A DNA stretch of 64,000 nt from an uncultured Rhizobiaceae group bacterium (GTDB lineage: Bacteria > Pseudomonadota > Alphaproteobacteria > Rhizobiales > Rhizobiaceae): positions 1 through 64,000 of the forward strand of contig CANMVS010000017.1 in NCBI GenBank assembly GCA_947501445.1, written 5' to 3'. Positions within the stretch are counted from its first letter, which is position 1, and each line of letters opens with the position of its first letter. The translations under genes were made by a program, and so were the position numbers. Positions 28,101-34,087 of the stretch are shown here, one piece after another. The notes beneath the pieces were generated by a model, which did not search any database, was not told where the DNA came from, and saw only the letters and a list, made by a program, of their open reading frames with translations.

Positions 28101-28749
28101 ACAGATGCAATGCCGGTTCGTCGCTGACCCGAGCAATTGCTGCCGGCAGCAGACCAAGTGCTGTCCTGACCGGATGTTTGACAAGGCGGTCGTGTGCATC
28201 GGAGACATCATCCACGATCCTTGCGCGCACGGATGCGTCCATATGCAGGTGATCAAATGATCTGGTTGCAACAAGAATTGCACCATCGCGGTCAAGAACC
28301 GCAGCATGGGTATCCATTTCCTCAAAGCCGTCGAGAATGCAGGCTGCCTGTGCACCGGCAGTCGTGGCGGGTTCTGACATTGGCGCAGTCAATAAAAATA
28401 CATTGTTTCCATCCGCCAGAACAATCTTCTGCAGACGTGCCGAGGTCAGCGGGCGGCGAAAACCCTTGCCGGTCCGCATAACCAGATTGCATGCATCTGC
28501 GGACGGGCTGCGCAAGATATTTCTTGAAGCAGATTGCAACTGACGAAAGGCCGGCGTTGTCGCACTTAAACCCTCATCCATGAACTCATAGAGGCCATCA
28601 TGGCCAAAGAGCCGGGCACCGGCACCATTGACCCACAAAATGGTATCCAGCGATTGCGAAAATACCACGACCGCCTCGCCAGCGACATAGTGATCGCGGA
28701 CTTTGTCGTGAACGGCTATGTCGATGAAAGGGTATTGCCCCGTCGGCAT
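25177..28749 (-). CDS. PAS-containing histidine kinase of the PleC/DivJ/PdhS group
   Basis: A 1190-residue, apparently soluble sensor kinase. A PAS-like module opens the protein (about 15-130). A long, acidic, proline-rich linker (about 230-370) carries many PEEP-like stretches. Two or more further PAS modules follow; the last lies at about 815-940 (ILETATDGVVLLDQDGIMRS). The dimerisation and phosphoacceptor segment FLARVSHEIRTPLNAIIGFS sits near 960-980, and the ATPase domain has NILSNAIRFTP, DTGVGM and GTGLGLPLAKA. This H-box pattern is shared by PleC, DivJ and PdhS, which act on DivK in cell-cycle and polarity control. DivK as partner here is inference; no response regulator is adjacent. 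A CtrA-like box lies 123 bp upstream. Confidence 0.88.
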   Translation of the reverse strand: MPTGQYPFIDIAVHDKVRDHYVAGEAVVVFSQSLDTILWVNGAGARLFGHDGLYEFMDEGLSATTPAFRQLQSASRNILRSPSADACNLVMRTGKGFRRPLTSARLQKIVLADGNNVFLLTAPMSEPATTAGAQAACILDGFEEMDTHAAVLDRDGAILVATRSFDHLHMDASVRARIVDDVSDAHDRLVKHPVRTALGLLPAAIARVSDEPALHLLFAVEMSIGNLDPQPAEPVHHEDEPDLPLTDVKQLAAKYASEEPTPDTPVSEEATPEEPAADDGSHSVFETTIEPPEEPVTPITPIPSVLNMVPDTIVTPGSDHEGEHPPIENDDVPYADATREDEETAEPLPKLSPSTPIAEDDTFVFNPQQRPSRFVWKIDADGVFSEISAEFANAVGPNAADVEGRKFTDVAQVFNIDADHTISDLLRKRDTWSGKSVLWPVQGTDLCVPVDLAALPTYSRDREFDGFRGFGIVRAGDAQSDPEKIGMALISNPQFGRTSVADELPVEEEPHSDRGATSDAEPDAPSLTSAGEEPADLSITDDGSKNEKPALKIAQTPNRRQTDKVIQLEERRSKSRDGLSQTEKQAFREIAARLNKTRDEADEAVSQPFGKRKLPPVNPDAASNLSGQTGLPPVERDEAADAIDPSNDLPPIPVATDASPDLPRETGKPEPGAEPQRANGVTAAILEQLPTPVVVHDGTLVYYINEEFRLLTGILSKAELNQSGGVAALFEDSNDNDEDIASSNGNLSLRCANGETVAVRVKLRSIGWEDGNALMLALTLAPPPAEETDGTVDHDLERVESATHELLDNEANAAKTSALQVEVDELRSILETATDGVVLLDQDGIMRSMNHSASALFDYDDSETNGKPFAMLFAHESQRAVKDYLSGLTGNGVASVLNDGREVIGREASGGFLPLFMTIGRLTGSNGYCAVMRDITQWKRAEEELRTAKREAETASAHKSDFLARVSHEIRTPLNAIIGFSELMAAERFGPMGSPRYVEYAHDIGRSGNHVLDIVNDLLDISKIEAGEQELDFGAVSLNNALLETVSILQPQANSQRVIVRTSLSSSVPDVVADLRSIKQIAINILSNAIRFTPAGGQIVVSTAYEPNGSVFVRIRDTGVGMTRHQLEQAMKPFKQVDGSQQQRGDGTGLGLPLAKAMAEANRAQFAMNSQPGQGTLVEIVFPSQRVLAQ

Positions 28750-28871
28750 GGCTGATCCTGTTTTTGTGTTTCCGAAGTTGCGGGCTGATTGCTTTCAGCC
28801 TCTATCATTCGGAACTGCCTCTTTCAAACCGGCGTTGTCATGATATCCAACGGACGGCCCACCAATCAATA

Positions 28872-28886
28872 TTAAGAGTTTGTTAA
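28872..28886. promoter_or_regulatory. CtrA-like box (TTAA-N7-TTAA) upstream of the histidine kinase gene
   Basis: TTAAGAGTTTGTTAA fits TTAA-N7-TTAA, lacking only the final C of the full CtrA consensus on this strand. It sits in the gap between the divergent kinase gene and the phasin gene, nearer the kinase start. CtrA control of a DivK-pathway kinase would be a feedback loop. Confidence 0.45.
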
Positions 28887-28964
28887 TACGTTGCTATGGC
28901 ATTGCGGTCCAGTTGAACCCGTTGATTTTGGGGTCATTCCTGACAACAGGGTTAATAGGAATGG

Positions 28965-28992
28965 TGCATTGCAAAATTTATGTTGCAATGCA
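28965..28992. promoter_or_regulatory. 10-bp inverted repeat upstream of the phasin gene (PhaR-like operator)
   Basis: Perfect arms TGCATTGCAA and TTGCAATGCA separated by eight bases. Each arm itself contains TGC-N3-GCA. PhaR, the PHB-responsive repressor, is known to bind TGC-rich palindromes upstream of phasin genes and to be released by PHB. The AT-rich TCTTTATATAG stretch just downstream (about 29000-29012) could hold the -10 region. Confidence 0.6.
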
Positions 28993-29080
28993 CAAAAAAA
29001 TCTTTATATAGAATTCAAGATCAAAATCTTCCCGCAAAGGGTGCCTCATGAGAGGGCCCTTAACCAAAGGAGCGCTTATT

Positions 29081-29536
29081 ATGGCTACCAAGAAAACAGT
29101 TACTGAAGACGCATTCGCATTCGCAGCATTCGACCCTGCAAACATGACCGAATCCTATCGTGAATTTGCTGAAAAAGGTGTTGCTCAGTCAAAAGAAGCT
29201 TATGACAAGCTGAAAACTGCGACTGAAGACGCAACAAAGTCTGTTGAGCAGACACTTGAAACTGCCCAGGCTGGCACCGTTGAACTGGGTATGAAGGCTA
29301 TCGATGCCGTTCGCACCAACGCTGACACATCGCTTTCGCACATTGAAGCACTGATGGGTGTTAAATCCGTCGCTCAATTGTTCGAACTGCAGACAAGCTT
29401 TGTTCGCAAGCAGGTTGAAGCCACAGCCGAGCAGGTCAAAACATTTCATGAAGCTACCCGCAAGGTTGCTGAAGATGTTTCCAAGCCTGCCAAGGCTGCT
29501 TATGAGAATGCAGCAAAAAACTTCAAGGCAACCTGA
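29081..29536 (+). CDS. Phasin (PHB granule-associated protein)
   Basis: A 151-residue, all-helical, Ala- and Lys/Glu-rich protein of the phasin 2 family. It contains FAFAAFDPANMTESYREFAE, then AEKGVAQSKEAYDKLKTATE and the middle segment VKSVAQLFELQTSFVRKQVE typical of rhizobial phasins. Phasins coat polyhydroxybutyrate granules and limit their size. The ATG at 29081 follows AGGAG by eight bases, whereas the upstream in-frame ATG lacks a site. It is followed by a strong terminator, so it is transcribed alone. Codon use is highly biased (GCT, GAA, AAG), consistent with high expression. The upstream palindrome suggests PhaR control. Confidence 0.92.
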   Translation: MATKKTVTEDAFAFAAFDPANMTESYREFAEKGVAQSKEAYDKLKTATEDATKSVEQTLETAQAGTVELGMKAIDAVRTNADTSLSHIEALMGVKSVAQLFELQTSFVRKQVEATAEQVKTFHEATRKVAEDVSKPAKAAYENAAKNFKAT

Positions 29537-29570
29537 ACCCTGTTCAACAAAGGCCCTTGATTATCTTTTG

Positions 29571-29602
29571 AAAGCCGGTCCGTTTTGGTCCGGCTTTTTT
29601 TT
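29571..29602 (+). terminator. Intrinsic terminator of the phasin gene
   Basis: AAAGCCGG pairs with CCGGCTTT around an 11-base loop, and eight Ts follow, ending at 29602. It begins 34 bases after the phasin stop codon. Confidence 0.9.
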
Positions 29603-29680
29603 GTGCTTTGTCCACCTGCACCCCCTTGCCAAAAGGTCTGTAGGAACGTATGTGACGCGTCAGTATTTTAAGCGCATTGT

Positions 29681-29758
29681 GCGGTTGTAGCTCAGTTAGG
29701 TTAGAGCGCTGGATTGTGGATCCAGAGGTCGGTGGTTCGAGTCCACCCAACCGTACCA
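29681..29758 (+). tRNA. tRNA-His (anticodon GTG), CCA encoded
   Basis: A complete cloverleaf: acceptor GCGGTTG/CAACCGT, D arm AGCTCAGTT-AGG-TTAGAGC, anticodon stem CTGGA-TTGTGGA-TCCAG with anticodon GTG, T arm GGTGG-TTCGAGT-CCACC and a genome-encoded CCA. The base before position 1 is T and the discriminator is A, so the usual G-1:C73 identity pair is missing. That loss is a known trait of most Alphaproteobacteria, whose HisRS has adapted to it. Confidence 0.97.
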
Positions 29759-29964
29759 TTTCATGCCGCTCACGCATCGGTCTGACAAGGCCACACTGGC
29801 GTTGCTGATATACTCACCTGAAACATGCCTGACAAAAACCACTATTTGATTCTTTTGGCGTCTGATTGTCGGCTGAGCGGGTAAGCGATTCCCTACCGGG
29901 CTGTTTTCGTCTAAGAGTCTGTTAAGCCAAATAGTTGCATTGATCAGGGGAACCAGAGTCAGGC

Positions 29965-32532
29965 ATGGAGCAGAAACAGCATTCAATGAATCTCAGGACG
30001 GTCCTGACCGGCATTGGTGCCGTGGCGATTACCGGTTTTTCCTTTTATCTTCTGCATCATTTTACGGCCAATATTTCACTTGCTGACGTCATGACCGACA
30101 TTCGCAACACACCCAACAGTGATGTTGCATTGGCCATTGTTGCAATGGTGATCAGTTTCATTGCCATTGCCTTTTATGAAATTCTTGCGGTGCGAACCGT
30201 GGCGCCGGGTCGCGTATCCTATGGAACCGCCGCCTGGGCCGGGATTGCCGGCTTCGCCATATCGGACGTCGCCGGATTTCACGTCCTGACCGGCGGTGCG
30301 CTGCGCTATCGGGTATATAGCCACAAAGGGCTGGAAATCTCGCTCATTGGCCAGATTGTTGCACTGGCGTGGTTATCCTTGTGGCTGGGCATGCTGTTTC
30401 TGGTGGGTTGTGCACTGGCTTTTTATCCCGGCGGTATCCTGTTCTTCAAAGACCTGCCGAATGACGTCATACGTGCCGTCGGATTTTTGGTGCTTGCAGT
30501 GTTCGCGGTGTATATATTCTGGATTGCGCGCGGCGACAGGTCATTTGTGTTGCGTGGTCTGAAAATACAATTGCCGAGATTGCCAACGAGCCTGATGCAG
30601 TTATGCGCCGGTGTTGTCGATATCGCTGCATCGGCTGCCACTTTATATGTCCTGCTGCCAGCAGACACGGTTGGTTCGGTAAGCGGCTATTTTGTCATTT
30701 ATATCTGCGCCGTTATTTTGGGTGCCATCAGCCACTCGCCTGGTGGGCTGGGTGTGTTTGAGGCAACGGTGATGGCGGGATTGGGCGTTACCGGGCGGTC
30801 GGACGTCATTGGCGCGCTGGTGCTGTATCGTTTTATCTATTACTTCCTGCCGCTGGTTCCTGTTTCCCTGACATTATTGTTTCTGGAAGTTTCGCGTGGG
30901 CATAAGGTCATTCGGCAATCGATCAGGGATGTTGGCAAGGCATCGGAGCCGCTGGTACCGCCGCTCGTCGCGGGGCTGGTCTTCATTGGCGGTCTGATCC
31001 TGTTGATTTCCGGTTCACTGCCAGCAACAACCCTGCGACATGAGTGGGTCAAGGTGGTTTTGCCGCTGCCATTTGTTGAATCGTCCCATCTGTTGGCAAG
31101 CCTCGTCGGTATTGCGCTTCTGGTGGTTGCACACGGGTTGATGCGGCGCAGGCAAAGTGCGTTTCAGATGGCGCTATTGCTTTTGGGTGCTGGTGCCGTG
31201 TTCGCTCTGACCAAGGGGCTCGACTTTGAGGAAGCCGGGTTGCTGGCTGCTATCATTGTCGTTCTGATACCATTTCGCGATGCGTTCTACCGAAAATCCG
31301 GCGAATCGCTGTTTGCAGTCACCCCGTCGTGGCTGGCGGTCATCGCCATAACCACCGGGGCGGCTGTATGGTTGGGTTTCTTTGCCTATCGACATGTCGA
31401 TTATTCGGATCAGATGTGGTGGGCCTTTACCTGGAGCGGCGATGCTTCGCGTTTTCTGCGCGGCAGTGTTGCCCTTGTGGCAGTGGTGTTTGCGCTGGGT
31501 TTCTACATGATATTGAACCGCCGAAGCATACCGTCATCCCTACCGGTCGACGTGCCCGATGCGGTTCGTGATATCGTCAAATCCGCGCCGAATGCCGACG
31601 CGACAATTGCTCTTTTGGGCGATAAACAGTTTCTCCTATCCGAGGATAACAGTGCCTTTTTGATGTATGGGATTACCGGCGGCAGCTATATCGCCAAGGG
31701 CGATCCGATCGGAGACCAGAGCCAGGGTGCCGCACTTGCCTGGAAATTCAGGGAAATGGCCGATCAGGGTGGTTATCGCGCGGCTTTTTATTCCGTGGGA
31801 TCTGACAACCTGCCACTCTATCTTGATATGGGACTTTCTGTTCTCAAAATCGGTGAAGTGGCCCGGGTAGATCTGCCCACTTTCACACTCGACAAACCCA
31901 AGCATAAAAAGCTGCGCTATGCACTCAACAGATCGAGAAAGGATGGTCTCGAATTTGTCATAGTGCCAAAGGAGGACGTTCCATCAATCATCGATGCGCT
32001 GAAAACCGTGTCTGACGCCTGGCTGGCCATTAAGTCTGGTACAGAAAAACAATTTGCGCTCGGCAATTTCAATCCGGACTATTTGAGCAATTTTGATTGT
32101 GCCACCATACAAAAAGACGGTCAGATTGTTGCCTTTGCCAATATTCTCGCTGGTTCACAAAAGGCGGAAATGTCCATCGATCTCATGCGCTACCAACCGG
32201 ATGTATCGCCCGTGATGATGGATTTCTTGTTCGTGGAAATGCTGCTTTATGCGCAGGAGCAGGGGTATCAATGGTTTAATCTTGGCGCTGCGCCACTTGC
32301 GGGCCTGTCCAACCATCCGCTTGCAACAACCTGGAACCGCATTGGTACGATAATCTATCAAAGGGGCGAGGATTTTTATCATTTTGAGGGGCTTCGTGCC
32401 TTCAAGGAGAAATTTGAACCGGTGTGGACACCGCATTATCTGGCCTGTCCAGGCGGTTTGGCGGTGCCTAAGGTTCTGTTCGATGTTACCGCCCTGATTT
32501 CCGGTGGTCGTATGAAGGTGGTTAAACGATGA
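29965..32532 (+). CDS. lpiA: LpiA/MprF: lysyl-phosphatidylglycerol synthase with flippase domain
   Basis: An 855-residue integral membrane enzyme. The N-terminal part (to about residue 510) has roughly 14 hydrophobic helices and forms the flippase domain, with the subfamily segment YGTAAWAGIAGFAISDVAGF and SHSPGGLGVFEATVMAGLGV. The cytoplasmic synthase domain follows (about 530-840, with FLMYGITGGSYIAKGDPIGD, YALNRSRKDGLEF and WFNLGAAPLAGL). It transfers lysine from Lys-tRNA to phosphatidylglycerol, lowering the negative charge of the membrane. In rhizobia and Agrobacterium this gene is acid-induced and co-transcribed with acvB, as the four-base overlap with the next gene suggests here. Confidence 0.93.
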   Translation: MEQKQHSMNLRTVLTGIGAVAITGFSFYLLHHFTANISLADVMTDIRNTPNSDVALAIVAMVISFIAIAFYEILAVRTVAPGRVSYGTAAWAGIAGFAISDVAGFHVLTGGALRYRVYSHKGLEISLIGQIVALAWLSLWLGMLFLVGCALAFYPGGILFFKDLPNDVIRAVGFLVLAVFAVYIFWIARGDRSFVLRGLKIQLPRLPTSLMQLCAGVVDIAASAATLYVLLPADTVGSVSGYFVIYICAVILGAISHSPGGLGVFEATVMAGLGVTGRSDVIGALVLYRFIYYFLPLVPVSLTLLFLEVSRGHKVIRQSIRDVGKASEPLVPPLVAGLVFIGGLILLISGSLPATTLRHEWVKVVLPLPFVESSHLLASLVGIALLVVAHGLMRRRQSAFQMALLLLGAGAVFALTKGLDFEEAGLLAAIIVVLIPFRDAFYRKSGESLFAVTPSWLAVIAITTGAAVWLGFFAYRHVDYSDQMWWAFTWSGDASRFLRGSVALVAVVFALGFYMILNRRSIPSSLPVDVPDAVRDIVKSAPNADATIALLGDKQFLLSEDNSAFLMYGITGGSYIAKGDPIGDQSQGAALAWKFREMADQGGYRAAFYSVGSDNLPLYLDMGLSVLKIGEVARVDLPTFTLDKPKHKKLRYALNRSRKDGLEFVIVPKEDVPSIIDALKTVSDAWLAIKSGTEKQFALGNFNPDYLSNFDCATIQKDGQIVAFANILAGSQKAEMSIDLMRYQPDVSPVMMDFLFVEMLLYAQEQGYQWFNLGAAPLAGLSNHPLATTWNRIGTIIYQRGEDFYHFEGLRAFKEKFEPVWTPHYLACPGGLAVPKVLFDVTALISGGRMKVVKR

Positions 32533-33212
32533 GGTTTCTCCTCACTGTTGTTTTACTGCTGTTGGGCGTTGCCAAGGTCGCGGCTGATGCACCATTTCCC
32601 AATTTGCCAATCCATCTCACCCAGCCACGTGGAGGGGTGAAGGCTGTGGTCATTTTGTGGTCCGGTGATGGTGGATGGAGCAGGGCGATGCAACGTATGG
32701 CGGATGCGCTGGCGGCACGAGGTTACGGTGTTGTTGGTGTCAATTCACTGCGTTATTTCTGGTACGAACAGGCACCCGATGTCATGGCCCGTGATACGGC
32801 TCTTCTGGCAGAGCATTTTACCAGAGAATGGAACAGCGACCGTGTGGTGCTGGCTGGTTATTCCTTTGGGGCAGATACATTGCCTTTTGCCTGGCCGTTG
32901 TTTGATCCGCAACTGCGCGAACAGACAGCACTTGTTGCATTGCTCAGCCCCTTCTTGCGCACCGAGTTCAAGGTTACCCTATTGGCCATGTTCGGTTTCG
33001 TGCACGGTTCTCACGATGTCAGCGTGGCGATCAATGAACTGCCCGTACAGCGTCTTTTGTGCCTGAGCGGGGAAGAGGAGACAGATATGGCCTGCGACCC
33101 GTCGGCTGCCTATCGCAATGTAACCGTGCCGGGCGGGCACAGTTACAATGGTGATGCCGGCCTGATCAGCCAGATTTTGGATCAGGCATTCGATGATTTC
33201 GAAACTGAATAA
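32529..33212 (+). CDS. acvB: AcvB/VirJ-type periplasmic hydrolase
   Basis: A 227-residue protein with a signal peptide (LLTVVLLLLGVAKVAADAPF). The mature part is an alpha/beta hydrolase of the VirJ family: VVILWSGDGGWSRAMQRMAD, the nucleophile elbow VLAGYSFGADTLPF and a late His in PGGHSYNGD. Agrobacterium AcvB has been shown to hydrolyse lysyl-phosphatidylglycerol and to sit in an operon with lpiA. This copy is short, about half the length of AcvB, and matches only the C-terminal VirJ-like domain. It overlaps lpiA by ATGA. I infer that it trims aminoacyl lipids made by its partner. Confidence 0.85.
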   Translation: MRFLLTVVLLLLGVAKVAADAPFPNLPIHLTQPRGGVKAVVILWSGDGGWSRAMQRMADALAARGYGVVGVNSLRYFWYEQAPDVMARDTALLAEHFTREWNSDRVVLAGYSFGADTLPFAWPLFDPQLREQTALVALLSPFLRTEFKVTLLAMFGFVHGSHDVSVAINELPVQRLLCLSGEEETDMACDPSAAYRNVTVPGGHSYNGDAGLISQILDQAFDDFETE

Positions 33213-33235
33213 CCAACGCAAATGATATGCCGCAG

Positions 33236-33736
33236 CTAACTCTTTGACGCTGCGAATTCTTCCGGTTTCAACGAAGTGACGTCACCATCATCAACGTAAT
33301 GCATCGTGCCATTTGCCCAAAAACCGGATTTACCAATTGTTGGAAAACGGGCAACGTCTGTCGACGTCCGCTCACCACCCATCAGATAAATCAGATCCTG
33401 TGAACCATTGTTGACAAGATGATGAACAGCGCCATCAATTGCAAAGCCGGCGTAATCACCTGGCCCGATGTTGGTGCTTTCACCATCAATGCTCAGCGTG
33501 CCTTCCCCTTCGATTACAAAGATGAATTCTTCCTGTCCCATATGGGAGTGTGGAAGAAACCCTTCCTTTCCGGCCGGAATACGGCCAAGGCTGACGCCGA
33601 GGTTTTTCATCCCTGTTCTGTCCGATAACGGAAGAATCCGCATTTCCGAATTGGTATTGAATGGATGGCTGAAGTGAAATGTCCGTTCAACAGGAATTTG
33701 CGATGTGCGTACAACGTATTTATCTGTTTTCGACAT
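33236..33736 (-). CDS. Cupin-domain protein
   Basis: A 166-residue protein with one cupin beta-barrel. The metal-site motifs are LPHSHMGQEEFIFVIEGEGT and later GDYAGFAIDGAVHHLVNNGS, so the His-His-Glu...His set is present and a divalent metal is likely. Start at 33736 follows AAGGAG by seven bases; the longer open frame upstream has no site and its translation looks random. The 351 bp upstream (33737-34087) contain no other gene that I can support apart from the leader of the next gene. It resembles sugar- or dioxygenase-type cupins, but the reaction is not known. Convergent with acvB. Confidence 0.82.
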   Translation of the reverse strand: MSKTDKYVVRTSQIPVERTFHFSHPFNTNSEMRILPLSDRTGMKNLGVSLGRIPAGKEGFLPHSHMGQEEFIFVIEGEGTLSIDGESTNIGPGDYAGFAIDGAVHHLVNNGSQDLIYLMGGERTSTDVARFPTIGKSGFWANGTMHYVDDGDVTSLKPEEFAASKS

Positions 33737-34036
33737 GGGAAAGCTCCTTGGCTCCACATTGGAGCAACTGACGTACAACCCGAAATGGCATGTACTAAAA
33801 AATGCAGCACCGATGCCATTTGACAAGCATGAAAGATAATAAAACTGCTGCGGTATGGATGATGCCCAAAGCCCGGCTCGTTTCACCACTGGGTCGGTGC
33901 GCGATCCGCCTGGAACGCCGGCTACACTCGCATGAAATGCGCTATGCCAGCCGAAAAATTCGAATGATGTGAAGGGTGCTATTTTGAGTTCCTTTGGGAT
34001 GAATGCCATCTGCTGGTAAATTGTGCTAGGAATTAG

Positions 34037-34076
34037 CCGGTAGCCGGGCTGAGTTTGACGTAATGTGCCCTACCGG
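34037..34076 (+). promoter_or_regulatory. Hairpin in the leader of the LuxR/LAL-like gene
   Basis: CCGGTA at 34037 pairs with TACCGG at 34071, and GGGC pairs with GCCC inside it across a three-base bulge. The hairpin ends one base before the GTGGGAG ribosome-binding region of the gene starting at 34088. It could modulate translation of that regulator. Confidence 0.5.
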
Positions 34077-34087
34077 GTGGGAGCCGC

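Noticed and set aside
29544-29986. Two minus-strand open frames across the tRNA-His gene, one containing DSNHRPLDPQSSAL
   Set aside because: These are the well-known false proteins produced by translating the antisense of a tRNA. The tRNA fold is complete, and neither frame has a ribosome-binding site.
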